DNA of 64,000 nucleotides from Actinomadura sp. J1-007 (GTDB lineage Bacteria; Actinomycetota; Actinomycetes; Streptosporangiales; Streptosporangiaceae): NCBI RefSeq assembly GCF_009793335.1, contig NZ_WING01000003.1, positions 310,001-374,000 of the forward strand, written 5' to 3'. Under the pieces are notes generated by a model that was not told where the DNA came from, did not search any database, and was given only the letters and a program-made list of their open reading frames with translations. This document shows positions 18,521 to 27,817 of the stretch, in pieces (the first letter of the stretch is position 1; each line of letters begins with the position of its first letter). The translations under genes and the position numbers were made by a program.

Positions 18521-18553
18521 GCCCGGGACGAAGCTGCGAGCCCCGTCCCGGGC
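18521..18553 (-). terminator. Intrinsic terminator of the small exported peptide gene
   Basis: A perfect 10-bp stem (18521-18530 with 18544-18553) with a 13-nt loop lies 51 bp beyond the peptide stop. On the minus strand it is followed by a T-rich TCGTTGTTTG, which fits leftward termination. It faces the terminator of the rightward RNA candidate. Confidence 0.65.
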
Positions 18554-18604
18554 GGATGGTCAAGAACCGCTACGTGCCCATCGAGATTGCTGGGACTTCC
18601 GTCC

Positions 18605-18790
18605 TCAGTGCTTCTCCCCGCAGGGAAGACCGCAGTACGGACAGCAGGGGGCGGCCATGGGGGCGGCGGCCGAGACGCCGGCGGTACGCGCCGGGCCAGC
18701 CGCCTGCGCGGCCTGAAGCGGGATGAGGGCCGCCAGAGCCGCGAGGGCCAGAGCCGCGATCGTGGCGAACCGGGAACCGGTCTTCCGCAT
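18605..18790 (-). CDS. Small exported cysteine-rich peptide
   Basis: 61 residues. ATG 18790 has a textbook GAAGGAG 7 nt upstream. Residues 1-30 are a classical Sec signal (MRKTGSRF, then an Ala/Leu core) with a likely cleavage after AAQAA or nearby. The predicted mature part is only about 31 residues, Ala/Pro-rich, ending in CCPYCGLPCGEKH: four cysteines within nine residues. That could form two disulfides or bind a metal. I do not recognise the family; a bacteriocin-like or metal-binding role is speculation. It has its own terminator, so it is a monocistronic gene rather than a chance frame. Confidence 0.8.
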   Translation of the reverse strand: MRKTGSRFATIAALALAALAALIPLQAAQAAGPARTAGVSAAAPMAAPCCPYCGLPCGEKH

Positions 18791-19175
18791 GTGAGATCTC
18801 CTTCGGACGTTGCGTGTTCTCCAGCGACCGCTCGCTGGACGCAAGGCCCACTCTCATCCACCGCGTGAACGAACGGCTACCATCCGCCACCTCATTAGGG
18901 GGGCCAGCCCGGACGCCGCGCCGACCCTTCCCAGCACTTCCCAGCACTGATCGACATGCGGGTGATGCGGTACCGGGAACGGACTGGCTCGGGGGCGCTG
19001 GGCGGCACACGCCGATGGGGCCCTGGACGGGCGGGAGGGCGGGCGTGCGTGAGCGGCTCCGGAGCCGGGCGCGGAGGCGGTCGTGGCGCGGAAGGGCGGG
19101 AGCTGGGGTGGTGGGGAGGGCGGGCACTGTGGAGACGCCGGGCGGGACCCGGCGCCGTCCACGGCGCCCGCCCTC
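18791..19175. other. Non-coding gap with hairpins
   Basis: No gene supported. It holds the upstream region of the Cys-rich peptide, including a 7-bp hairpin at 18821-18838 (CCAGCGA facing TCGCTGG) that may be an operator or 5' leader element. The right half is a G-rich, low-complexity stretch (about 19010-19140) ending in the terminator of the DUF3040 gene. Confidence 0.5.
19151..19168 (-). terminator. Probable terminator of the DUF3040 gene
   Basis: A 7-bp perfect stem GGCGCCG/CGGCGCC with a 4-nt loop (19151-19168), extendable with a bulge by GGGCG/CGCCC, lies 8 bp beyond the stop codon of the DUF3040 gene. No U-tract. Confidence 0.5.
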
Positions 19176-19379
19176 CTAGGTGACCGTTGTGATGACGGCG
19201 GCGGCGACGATCGTCGCGATGCCGATCGCGGCGACGGCGACGGCCGCGATGATGCGGACGCGGCGGCGCCGGGCGCCGTTGCCGAGTGCTGACAAGCGAT
19301 GGGCGAGGCGTGGGTCGTCCTCGCTGAGACGGACCTCGATCTGGGTGAGGATCCGCTGCTCCTCCATCGACAGCGCCAT
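19176..19379 (-). CDS. DUF3040 small membrane protein
   Basis: 67 residues. The N-terminus MALSMEEQRILTQIE followed by DDPRLAHRL is the hallmark of DUF3040, a short actinobacterial membrane protein. A basic RRRR segment precedes one hydrophobic stretch (AAVAVAAIGIATIVAAAVI) that probably spans the membrane; many relatives have two. ATG 19379 is chosen because GGAGGT lies 7 nt upstream, whereas at ATG 19385 that site would abut the codon. Function of the family is unknown. It stands alone with its own terminator. Confidence 0.87.
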   Translation of the reverse strand: MALSMEEQRILTQIEVRLSEDDPRLAHRLSALGNGARRRRVRIIAAVAVAAIGIATIVAAAVITTVT

Positions 19380-19437
19380 GCTCATACCTCCGGGGGGCGT
19401 TCCAAGGTGACTGGTTCCTGCCCCGGCTTCAAGATCA

Positions 19438-21038
19438 TTATCCCCGGGGGACGGTAACCGTTGAGCCTCGGCCCGGGGCGCTCTCGTGGTGGAGGCGGTC
19501 CAGAGCGGTGACGTAGTAGGTGTAGCTCTTGCCCGGCTTGGCGGACGGGTCGACGATGCCGCCGCCGCGCACGTTCGCGATCAGGCGCTGCGGATCGACG
19601 GGGGCGCAGCCGGGGCGCTTGCCGTCCACGCGGTAGACGGCGTAGGCGGTGGCGCCCTTGGCGGGCCGCCACTGGACCTTGACGCCCTTGCCCGCGGGTT
19701 CGGCGCGCAGGTCCTGGGTGGACGGGGGCGCCTCGCCGCCGCGGTCCTGGACGACGGGCGGGACGGCGGGGCGCGGGTAGTGGTCATCGCGGACGCGCGC
19801 GGCGAAGCCGTGGCGGTTGGCGGCCAGGTCGGCGGCGCTGAAGAAGACGTCGCCGCGCACGGCGGGGTACTTGCGGTTGAGCGTCAGGTGCCGGGACAGC
19901 TCGGCGGGCTTCTTCCAGGTGGCGTCCTCGCCGACGCGGTAGGCGGCCTGTCCGATGGTGAGCTGCACCTTGGTTCCGGCGACCTGCTTGGACCACCAGT
20001 CGACGAGCGTGGCGTAGTCGGCGCGGCGGTCCCCGATGGGCCAGTAGAGCTGGGGGTGACGTAGTCGAGCCAGCCCTCCTTGATCCATTTGCGGGTGTCG
20101 GCGTACTGGGCGTCGTAGCTCTCAAGCGCGTGGGTGTCCGATCCGGCGGGGTCGGTGGACTTGTTGCGCCACACGCCGAACGGCGAGATTCCGAACCGCA
20201 CCCACGGCTTGGCCTTGTGGATGTTCTGCGACAGGGACCGCACGAGGGTGTCGACGTTCTGGCGGCGCCACGCGGCCTTGCCCATGCCCTTGCCGTACGT
20301 CTTGTACGTGGCCTGGTCGGGGTAGTCGCGGCCGTCCTCGGGATAGGGGTAGAAGTAGTCGTCGAAGTGGACGGCGTCGATGTCGTACTTGTTGACGACG
20401 TCCATGACGGCCTTGGTGGCCAGGTCGCGGACCTGGGGCAGGCCCGGGTCGTACCACAGCCCGGTGCCGTACTTGCGGACCCAGTCGGGGTGCTGCCGGG
20501 CGGGGCTGTTGGGCGCGAGCTTCTTCAGGTCGGGGTCGCGGCTGACGCGGTACGGGTTGAACCAGGCGTGGAACTCCAGGTTGCGGGCGTGCGCCTCCTT
20601 GAGCATGAACCCGAGGACGTCGTAGCCGGGGTCCTTGCCCTGCTTGCCGGTGATCCACTGCGACCACGGCTCGTACGGGGACGGGTAGAACGCGTCGGAG
20701 TTGGGACGGATCTGCACGAACACCGCGTTGAGGCGCATGGCCTGGGCGGTGTCGAGGAGCTTTCGGTAGTCGTCCTGCTGCCGTTCCCTGGTCTTGCCCT
20801 TCGGCCAGTCGATGCCGGCGACGGTCGCGATCCACATGCCGCGCAGCCGGCGTTCCGCGGAGTCGCCGGGCGCGGCGATCGCGGCGCACTCGGCGCGCGC
20901 GTCGGCGGGCACGGGGGCCTTGCCGCCCGCGTCGCGTTCGTCGGTGCCGCCGAGGGCCGGCACGCCGCAGGCGGCCAGCGCCCCCGCCGAGACGGTGGCC
21001 GCCAGTACCCGGATGGATGTCCCCGATCGCCATGACAT
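19438..21038 (-). CDS. Lipoprotein glycosidase, GHL10/DUF187 (YngK-like) with C-terminal FnIII-like domain
   Basis: 533 residues after restoring one base in a G5 run near 20058. The N-terminus has a lipobox, LAAC, at about residues 20-24. The barrel begins at RGMWIATVAGIDWP and continues with NAVFVQIRPNSDAFYPS, FHAWFNPYRV, DAVHFDDYFYPYP and VRFGISPFGVWRN, all typical of the GHL10/DUF187 family of glycan hydrolases. After the barrel, residues about 445-530 read like a fibronectin type III module (VKVQWRPAKGATAYAVYRV). It is probably anchored to the outer face of the membrane and acts on cell-wall or extracellular polysaccharide. Start codon ATG 21038 has no clear ribosome site. Confidence 0.85.
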
Positions 21039-21135
21039 AGCGAGCCATTGTTACGTACTCGTTGCCGTGCTACGTACGGAACGCGGGTGCCCGTGTGGTC
21101 CGAGTTCGCCGGAAACCGCCGCTGACTTGCGATCA

Positions 21136-21151
21136 TCGAACGTGTGTTCCA
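21136..21151. promoter_or_regulatory. LexA-type SOS box
   Basis: TCGAACgtgtGTTCCA matches the actinobacterial/mycobacterial SOS box TCGAAC-N4-GTTCGA at 11 of 12 fixed positions. It lies 58 bp before the GTG of the radical SAM gene. A second, shorter palindrome, CGTTCGAACG, follows at 21182-21191. Confidence 0.75.
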
Positions 21152-21209
21152 TGCTGTTCGGGCAGGTCACTATCGTGCAGACGTTCGAACGATCGGGGGT
21201 GGGCGGGAC

Positions 21210-22277
21210 GTGCGCTGGGATCATCTGAGACTCGACGGCGGCGCGCCGGGCGGGGCGCTGCCCCTGATCGAGCGCGGTGCGGTGGAGCGTACGTTCGACA
21301 CGCCGGAGTTCCGCGGGATGACGTTCTACGAGGTGCGCGCGAAGTCCATCATCAACAAGGTCCCGGCCGCCTCGCACGTCCCGTTCACGTGGACGGTCAA
21401 CCCCTACCGGGGGTGCACGCACGCGTGCCTCTACTGCTTCGCGCGCAAGACGCACGAGTACCTGGAGATGGATTCCGGCGCCGACTTCGACTCGCGGATC
21501 GTGGTGAAGGTCAACGCGGGCGAGCTGGTCCGGCGGGAGCTGGCCGCGCCGCGATGGCGCGGCGAGCCCGTGGCGATGGGCACGAACGTCGACTGCTACC
21601 AGCGGGCCGAGGGCCGCTACCGGCTGATGCCGGAGATCCTGGGGGCCCTGCGCGACGCGTCCAACCCGTTCTCGATCCTGACCAAGGGGTCGCTGATCCT
21701 GCGCGACCTGCCGTTGCTGATGGACGCGGCGGAACGGGCCGACGTGAGCACGGCGGTGTCGGTCGGGTCGACCGATCCGGACCTGTGGCGGCTGGTGGAG
21801 CCGGGCACGCCCGCGCCGCGCAAACGGCTGGAGGTGTGCGCGCGGCTCAACGAGGCGGGGGTGCGGTGCTCGGTGCTGATGGGCCCCGTTCTGCCGTACC
21901 TGACCGACTCCCCGCGACAGTTGGAGGAGGTGGTGCGCCAGGCGGCGCAGGCGGGAGCGACGTCGATCGGGGCAATCCCGTTGCATCTGCGGCCCGGGGC
22001 GCGAGAGTGGTTCCTGGCGTGGCTGCGCGAGCACCGTCCTGAGCTGGTGGAGCCGTACGCGAGGCTGTACGGGGGCCGCGCGTACGCACCGAAGTGGTAC
22101 CAGGAGCGGATCACGGGGCGCGTCCGCGAACTGGCCGCCGAGTACGGCATCGGCCGCGGCCCCCGGCGGGGCATCGAGCCACGCCGCCCCCCGGCCCGTA
22201 CGAGCCCAGGCGCGTCCCCGGGTGCGGGTGCGGGGGCGGGTGTGGGCGTGGGGGCTGAGCAGCTCACCCTGCTCTGA
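21210..22277 (+). CDS. Rv2578c-family radical SAM protein (spore photoproduct lyase-like)
   Basis: 355 residues. The 4Fe-4S cluster motif is C-x3-C-x2-C in YRGCTHACLYCFARKTHEY, preceded by FTWTVNPYRG, and FRGMTFYEVRAKSIINKV is diagnostic of this group. Relatives are annotated as Rv2578c family or SPL-like, with a suspected role in DNA damage handling. The GTG at 21210 gives VRWDHL, matching the short N-terminus of relatives. An SOS box lies just upstream. The last ~25 residues are low-complexity Gly/Ala/Val followed by EQLTLL, and the DNA encoding this tail is duplicated after the stop. Confidence 0.87.
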   Translation: MRWDHLRLDGGAPGGALPLIERGAVERTFDTPEFRGMTFYEVRAKSIINKVPAASHVPFTWTVNPYRGCTHACLYCFARKTHEYLEMDSGADFDSRIVVKVNAGELVRRELAAPRWRGEPVAMGTNVDCYQRAEGRYRLMPEILGALRDASNPFSILTKGSLILRDLPLLMDAAERADVSTAVSVGSTDPDLWRLVEPGTPAPRKRLEVCARLNEAGVRCSVLMGPVLPYLTDSPRQLEEVVRQAAQAGATSIGAIPLHLRPGAREWFLAWLREHRPELVEPYARLYGGRAYAPKWYQERITGRVRELAAEYGIGRGPRRGIEPRRPPARTSPGASPGAGAGAGVGVGAEQLTLL

Positions 22278-22408
22278 CGGCATCGGCCGCGGGCCCCGGC
22301 GGGGCGCGCCGAGCCGCGCCGAACCCCGGCCCGTACGAGCCCAGGCGCGTCCGCAGATGCGGGGGCAGGTGTGGGGGCTGAGCAGCTCAGCCTGCTCTGA
22401 CGGCATCG
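22144..22408 (+). repeat. Tandem duplication of the radical SAM gene's 3' end
   Basis: The segment from ACGGCATCGGCCGCGG at 22144 to the stop at 22277 (133 bp) is repeated from 22277 to about 22399 (123 bp), ending in a second CTGAGCAGCTCA...CTGCTCTGA, and a third copy begins (ACGGCATCG at 22400). The copies differ by several substitutions and indels in the G-rich part. The second copy is outside the reading frame of the gene. Confidence 0.8.
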
Positions 22409-22450
22409 CTTCGATGCTCTCCGGCTCCGGCCAGGTTCGTTCCCGATGCC

Positions 22451-22538
22451 GATGGCCGTGCGCCGAACGTGATGGCCGTGCGCCGATGGCAAGCGAGGGG
22501 CGGCGGCAAGTGAGGGGTGACGGCAAGCGAGGGGCGGC
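22451..22538 (+). repeat. Short tandem repeats, 20-bp x2 and 17-bp x3
   Basis: A 20-bp unit beginning GATGGCCGTGCGCCGA occurs at 22451 and 22471. It is followed by three 17-bp units GGCAAGYGAGGGGYGRC at 22488, 22505 and 22522, the first and third identical. They fill the gap between the radical SAM gene and the convergent response regulator. No coding sense is apparent. Confidence 0.8.
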
Positions 22539-22565
22539 GGGGCGGGGCGCTGGGCGGTTTTGGGT

Positions 22566-23213
22566 TCAGCGGTGGCGCAGGTAGGTCATGACGGCCAGGA
22601 CGCGGCGGTGGTCGGCTTCGGAGTCGGGCAGCCGCAGTTTGGCGAAGATGGCGGTCACGTGCTTCTCCACGGCGCGGGTCCCGATGCCGAGTTCGGCGCG
22701 GATCGCGGCGTTGCTGCGGCCCTCGGCCATCAGCGCCAGGACCTCGCGCTCGCGCGGCGACAGCGCGCTGAGCGGGCCGCCCTGGCGCCGCCGGTTGAGC
22801 AGCTGCGCGACGACCTGCGGGTCCAGCCGGGTTCCGCCCGCGGCGACGGCCCGTACCGCCTCCAGGAACTCCTCCACGTACGCCACCCGGTCCTTGATCA
22901 GGTACCCGATGCCGCGCGCGTCGCCCGCGACGAGGTTGACGGCGTGGTGCTCCTCCACGTACTGGGACAGGACGAGGATCGCGGTCGCGGGCAGTTCGGC
23001 CCGGATCCGGACCGCCGCGCGCAGGCCCTCGTCGGTGTGGGACGGCGGCATCCGGACGTCCACCAGCGCGAGGTCGGGCCGCGTCGCGCGCACGGCTTCC
23101 AGCAGCGCCTCGCCGTCGCCGACGGACGCGGCGACCTCGATGCCGTCGCCCGCGAGCATCCGCTCCAGGCCGGTGCGCAGCAGCACCGAGTCCTCGGCGA
23201 TCACGACCCGCAC
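22566..23213 (-). CDS. NarL/LuxR-family response regulator
   Basis: 215 residues. The receiver domain has acidic pocket ED (VVIAEDSVLL), phospho-acceptor Asp in LVDVRMPP, Thr/Ser region VLSQY, and Lys in IKDRVAYVEEF. The C-terminal LuxR-type helix-turn-helix reads LSPREREVLALMAEGRSNAAIRAELGIGTRAVEKHV. GTG 23213 overlaps the 3' end of the sensor kinase gene by 13 bp, so the pair is translationally coupled. It is last in the ABC-kinase-regulator operon and probably controls it in response to a membrane-active compound or envelope stress (inference). Confidence 0.93.
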   Translation of the reverse strand: MRVVIAEDSVLLRTGLERMLAGDGIEVAASVGDGEALLEAVRATRPDLALVDVRMPPSHTDEGLRAAVRIRAELPATAILVLSQYVEEHHAVNLVAGDARGIGYLIKDRVAYVEEFLEAVRAVAAGGTRLDPQVVAQLLNRRRQGGPLSALSPREREVLALMAEGRSNAAIRAELGIGTRAVEKHVTAIFAKLRLPDSEADHRRVLAVMTYLRHR

Positions 23214-24436
23214 GGCAGCTCCGCCCGGACGACCGTGGGCCCGCCTTCGGGGCTGTCCACGGTGAAGGACCCCGCGAGTGCCGCGACGCGGTCGCGCAGC
23301 CCGGCCAGTCCCGTGCCGTCGCCGGCCCGCGCGCCGCCTCGTCCGTCGTCGCGCACCTCCGCGACGAGCACGCCCCGCGCGCATCCGACCGTCACCCGCG
23401 CGCCGGTCGCGCCCGAGTGCCGCGCGACGTTGGCGAGCGCCTCGCTGACCACGAAGTACGCGACGGTCTCGGCCTCGGGCGGTGGACGGTGCGGGCAGTC
23501 CACCCGCACGTCCACCGGTACGGGGCACCGCCCGGCGAGCGCGGACATCGCCGCGTCCAGGCCCTGCTCGGCGAGGATCGCCGGATGCAGGCCGCGGGCG
23601 AGCGTGCGGATCTCCTCCAGCGTCCGGACGGCCTGGTCGCGGGCGCCGGCGACCAGCCGCCTGGCCTCCGGCGCGTCGTCGCCCATCGCGCGCAGTGCCA
23701 TGCCGAGGTCCAGCGCGAGGCCAGCCAGGTGCTGCTGCGCGCCGTCGTGCAGGTCCCGTTCGAGGCGCCGCCGTTCGGCCGCCGCGATCCGCAGCGTCGC
23801 GGCGCGCCGTCCGCGTTCGGCGTCCAGCGCGGTCCGCAGCCGCCGCGCCCGCGAACCTGCCGTCGGGCGCAGAAGGCTCTCGGCGAGCCGCCGGTGCGCC
23901 CGTCCCAACGGCCCGACCGTGTACGCGACCGCGACCAGCAGGGCGGCCCCCGCCAGCGCGTACGGCAGCGAGGACAGTTCGTCCACCGTGAACAGCCGCC
24001 GCCCGTTGAACCTGGCGGTCACGTCTCCCTCGGTCAGGACGGCACGTACCGGCAGTCCCGCCAGGGTCAGCCCGACCGCAACGGGTGCGAGCAGGAGGGC
24101 CTCGGCTCCCGCCACGGGCAGCCGCAGCAGCAGGAACAGCAGGTCCCGCCAGGTGGCGGGGTCGGTCAGGAGCGTGCTGGCCTGCGCCCGTAGGCCGTCC
24201 GGCCACGGCCGGTAGGGCACCGCGATCTCGGCTCCGAGCAGGTGCCGGGCGAGCGCGCGCTCCAGCCGGCCGCCGAGCCGCAGGGCCACGGCGGTCAGCG
24301 CGAGGAACACCACGCCGATCCACAGCGGGGCGAGCAGGACGCCGGCGAGCACGCCGCAGGTCAGCGTCCCCCACCACAGCGCGCCGAGTGGACCGCCCAG
24401 CAGCAGGTACGCCGCCGCCCGCGCCCAGTCCCGCAT
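23201..24436 (-). CDS. Sensor histidine kinase, HisKA_3 family
   Basis: 411 residues. Two blocks of membrane helices (about residues 8-60 and 95-150, then 175-195), with a PspC-like/sensor-domain arrangement common in actinomycete NarL-type kinases. The phospho-acceptor motif is RRLERDLHDGAQQHL, and the ATPase N-box is SEALANVARHS, with DDGRGG and GLAGLRDRV as G1 and G2. Start ATG 24436 is 17 bp after the permease stop; an upstream in-frame GTG (24457) is possible. It partners the response regulator that overlaps its 3' end. Confidence 0.9.
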   Translation of the reverse strand: MRDWARAAAYLLLGGPLGALWWGTLTCGVLAGVLLAPLWIGVVFLALTAVALRLGGRLERALARHLLGAEIAVPYRPWPDGLRAQASTLLTDPATWRDLLFLLLRLPVAGAEALLLAPVAVGLTLAGLPVRAVLTEGDVTARFNGRRLFTVDELSSLPYALAGAALLVAVAYTVGPLGRAHRRLAESLLRPTAGSRARRLRTALDAERGRRAATLRIAAAERRRLERDLHDGAQQHLAGLALDLGMALRAMGDDAPEARRLVAGARDQAVRTLEEIRTLARGLHPAILAEQGLDAAMSALAGRCPVPVDVRVDCPHRPPPEAETVAYFVVSEALANVARHSGATGARVTVGCARGVLVAEVRDDGRGGARAGDGTGLAGLRDRVAALAGSFTVDSPEGGPTVVRAELPCGS

Positions 24437-24453
24437 CCGCCCATTGTGTCCGA

Positions 24454-26966
24454 TCACGTCCTCTGGGAGGCCGCGAGCGGGTCCGCGCGCAATGCCAGGC
24501 GGGCGGGGACGACCGCCGACAGCACGCCGATCGCGACGCAGCCGGCGACCAGCGCCGCCGCCTGGCCGACCGGGAGGACCGGCAGGAACGGGCCGCCCAG
24601 CGCGAACGAGGCCGCCCCGATCGACAGCCACGTGATGGCCCCGCCGAGGACCAGCGCCAGGGCCGTCACGATGAGGCTCTCCGCCCGTACCGCCCGGGAG
24701 ACCTGGCGGGGCGTCGCGCCGCACAGCCGCAGCAGCGCGAACTCCCCGGTGCGCCGCGCCGCCGCCATCGCCAGCGTGTTGATCGCCGACACGGCCGCGA
24801 ACAGCACGATCAGCCCGAGCACCAGGTAGCCGAACGCCGCCGCGGCAGGATCGCCCCGGCCGAGCCCGCGCAGGTAGGCGGCGCGGTCGGACGTCCGCAG
24901 CCCGGGATAGTCCTCGGCGAGCGCCGCGAGTCCCGCCCGCGCCCGAGCGCCGTCGCCGGACGTCCGCACGTGAATCTCGGCGTCCATCGGGCTCACCCTC
25001 GCGAGCACCGTCCTCGGCACGATTGCGCCGGCCCACCCGCCGTTGCGCGGCGTGACGGCGACCAGCGGAGCGGTGTACGTCGTGCCGTCCGCGAGCCACA
25101 GCGTCGCGGGACGGCCGACCCGCCAGCCGAACAGGCTCGCCTGCGCGGCGGGCGCGATGATCCAGTCGCCGCGCAGCCGTTCCGCCGAGCCGTCCGCCGG
25201 CCGCAGCCGCAGCACCGTCCCGAACGCTTCGGGATCGACGCCCACGGCGGACGCCGACTGTAGCGACGTTCCCTGCCCCGCCAGCACGGTGCTGCGCTTC
25301 AGCGCGAACGCGGCCCGCACCCCGGGCGTCGCCGCCGCGCGGGCCGCCGCGTCCGGTGGTAGCCCGCCCTCGGCGCGGACCACCACGTCGGACGTCACGC
25401 GGTCCGCCGCGTCCCGCCGGTCGGCGCGCGCGCCCGCCGCGCCCGCTCCCATCAGCGCGCCCGACACCGCCGCGACCATGACGATCGGCGTGACCGCCGA
25501 CGCGAGCCGGCGCGGCGCGGTCCGGATCGCCGCGACCGCGAGCATTCCCTCCGCCGAACGGACCTGCAGCGGCGCCGTCACCGGGCGCGCCGCGAGCGGC
25601 GCGAGCAGCGCGCAGGCGAGCATGAGCGCGAGCGTCAGCAGGAAACCCTGCTCGGCGCCGCGGTCACCGCCGGTCACCAGCGAGGCGACCAGCAGTGCCG
25701 CCGCTCCGGCGAGCGCTACCAGCCCCGCCGCGAGCCGCCGCCGAGTGAGGCCGCGTCCCTCCAGTGTCGCCTCGCGCATCGCCTCGGCCGGGTGCACCCG
25801 CGCGGCCCGCGAGGCCGTCGCCCACACCGCCGCCTGCGTCAGCACCACCAGGAACGCGACCGTCCCGGCGAAGGCCGCCGGGTCCGGCCGAACGTGGAAG
25901 CCGTCCTCGTACACGCCCGCGCGGACGAGCGCGCGGCCGATCACGGCGGCCAGGGCCGTCCCCGCCAGCGCGCCCGGAACACCGCCCGCGAGCGAGACGG
26001 CCAGGGCCTCCTTGGCGACCGTCCGCCGGACCTGCCTCGGCGTCGCCCCACCGCGCGCAGCAGCCCGAACTCGCGGCGGCGCTGCGCGAGCGCGAGGTTG
26101 AACGTCCCGGCCACGCCCAGCGCCGCGACGAGCCCCGCGAGGCCGGCGGGCAGGACGAAGCCGGCCGTCGAGTACTCGGCCGCCACGCCCGGCGCCTCCG
26201 CCCGCGCCGCGTCGCGCGGCGGCAGGACCCGCAGGCCGGTGCCCTTCAGCGCGTCGCGGAGCCGCTGGATCCCGGGCCCCTTCAGCACGCCGACCGCGTC
26301 GGCGCCCGGCCCGCCGAACGCGGCGTCGAAGTACACAGCCTCCTGCCCGTCCGGCTCGGGCGTCACCGTCCCGGCGACCGCGTACCAGCGCGCCGGCCCG
26401 TCCGGAGTCTGCACGCGGACGCGGCCGCCCTCCGCGACACCGGCCCGCCGCGCCAGCCCCGCGCCCAGCACCACCTGCCCCGGGCCCGGCGGCCGCCCCC
26501 TCAACCGGGACGGCGTGAGCCTGGAACTCGGCCAAGGATGACCGTAGGAGGGAGCGCCCGCCGGGCCGTGCCGTCCGAACACCTGCGCGGGCACCGAACG
26601 GTCGGCGACCGCGACCACGCCCGGCACCGCCATGACCTTCGCGACCTGCGCGGCGTCCATCCGCGGGCGCTGCGGCGGCCGCGCCCGTCCGGGCCGGGAG
26701 CCGGGCGCGGCCGGACTGGTCACCGTCGCGTCCCGCTGCACCATCGCCACCGCGCCCGCCAGACGCGGCGCGTCCGGCCTCAGGTAGCGGCCCGCCCCGG
26801 CGAGCGAGGCGAACGCGCCGACCAGCACCCCGGCCAGCACCACCACGACCAGGGAGCCGACCGTCCCCGGCCTCCTCAGCCACCGCCCGACCGCCCCGCG
26901 CCCGAACGTCGCGCCTCGCGCCGGGGCGTCGTCTGCCGAGCCGGGTTCCGCCGGGCCGCGCCTCAT
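24454..26966 (-). CDS. Macrolide/peptide-type ABC exporter permease with two FtsX domains
   Basis: 837 residues after adding one base in the G4 run near 26050. It begins with an N-terminal helix, an extracytoplasmic MacB_PCD-like domain, a three-helix FtsX domain (AALGVAGTFNLALAQRRREFGLLRAVG ATPRQV), a second periplasmic block and a second FtsX domain (LLRLCGATPRQVSRA). The ATPRQV motif at both FtsX domains is typical. The ATG overlaps the ATPase stop by four bases. The four-gene unit with a two-component system resembles antimicrobial-peptide sensing/detoxification modules, though these kinases are NarL-type rather than BceS-type. Confidence 0.9.
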
Positions 26967-27691
26967 CGGGCCTCCTCCAGGTGCGCCATCCGGTGCGCGA
27001 CCCCCGCGGCGTCCGGCCGCTCCATCGCGTCGACGAACCGTCCGTCCACCAGGAACAGCGCCCGGTCGGCGTACGACGCGGCCACCGGATCGTGCGTCAC
27101 CATGATCACCGCGGCTCCGCCCGCCGACTCGCGGAGCAGCCGCAGCACGCCGTGGCCGCTGCGGGTGTCGAGATTGCCGGTCGGCTCGTCGGCGAAGACC
27201 ACGCGCGGCCGGGTGACCAGGGCCCGCGCCACCGCGGCGCGCTGCTGCTGCCCGCCCGACAGCTCGGCGGGCCGGTGCCCGGCGCGCCCGCCCAGCCCGA
27301 CCCGTTCGATCAGGTCCCTCGCCGCCGCCTCACCGCCCCTGACCCCGGCCAGCCGAAGCGGCAGCGTCACGTTCTGCCAGACCGTCAGGGACGGCACGAG
27401 GTTGAACGCCTGGAACACGAACCCGACCCGCTCGCGCCGCACTTTCGTCAGCGCCGGCTCGCGCAGGGCTCCGACGTCGACGCCGCCCAGCAGCACGCCG
27501 CCCGAACTCGGACGGTCCAAGCCCGCCGCGCACTGGAGGAACGTGCTCTTCCCCGACCCGGACGGCCCCATCACCGCCGTGAACGTGCCCATGGCGAAGT
27601 CCATGCTGAGGCCCCGCAGCGCGTCCACCGCCCCCGGCCCGTCGCCGTACCGCTTGGACACGCCCACCAGCCGAACCACCGGCTCCGACAT
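26963..27691 (-). CDS. ABC exporter ATPase, LolD/MacB type
   Basis: 242 residues, normal length. Walker A GPSGSGKST, Q-loop VFQAFNLVPSLT, signature ELSGGQQQRAAVARALV, Walker B VVFADEPTGNLD, H-loop VTHDPVAAS. The Q-loop wording is typical of the LolD/MacB/FtsE group that work with FtsX-type permeases. It is the first gene of the four-gene operon (ATPase, permease, kinase, regulator) and its stop overlaps the permease start (ATGA). The promoter must lie in the 126 bp between it and the SDR gene. Confidence 0.94.
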   Translation of the reverse strand: MSEPVVRLVGVSKRYGDGPGAVDALRGLSMDFAMGTFTAVMGPSGSGKSTFLQCAAGLDRPSSGGVLLGGVDVGALREPALTKVRRERVGFVFQAFNLVPSLTVWQNVTLPLRLAGVRGGEAAARDLIERVGLGGRAGHRPAELSGGQQQRAAVARALVTRPRVVFADEPTGNLDTRSGHGVLRLLRESAGGAAVIMVTHDPVAASYADRALFLVDGRFVDAMERPDAAGVAHRMAHLEEAR

Positions 27692-27817
27692 CCGAACCCC
27701 CTCCAGCTCACCAGGGAGTTCATCCTCGTCACCGACCTCCCGCCCCGTAATGCGGGCAACCCGTGCATCCGGGGTTCGGCTGCCCGCACCCCGCCGCGCC
27801 CGGGCCGGCCGTACCGG

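Noticed and set aside
22451-22538. CRISPR array
   Set aside because: Units abut with no spacers, and no cas gene is present.
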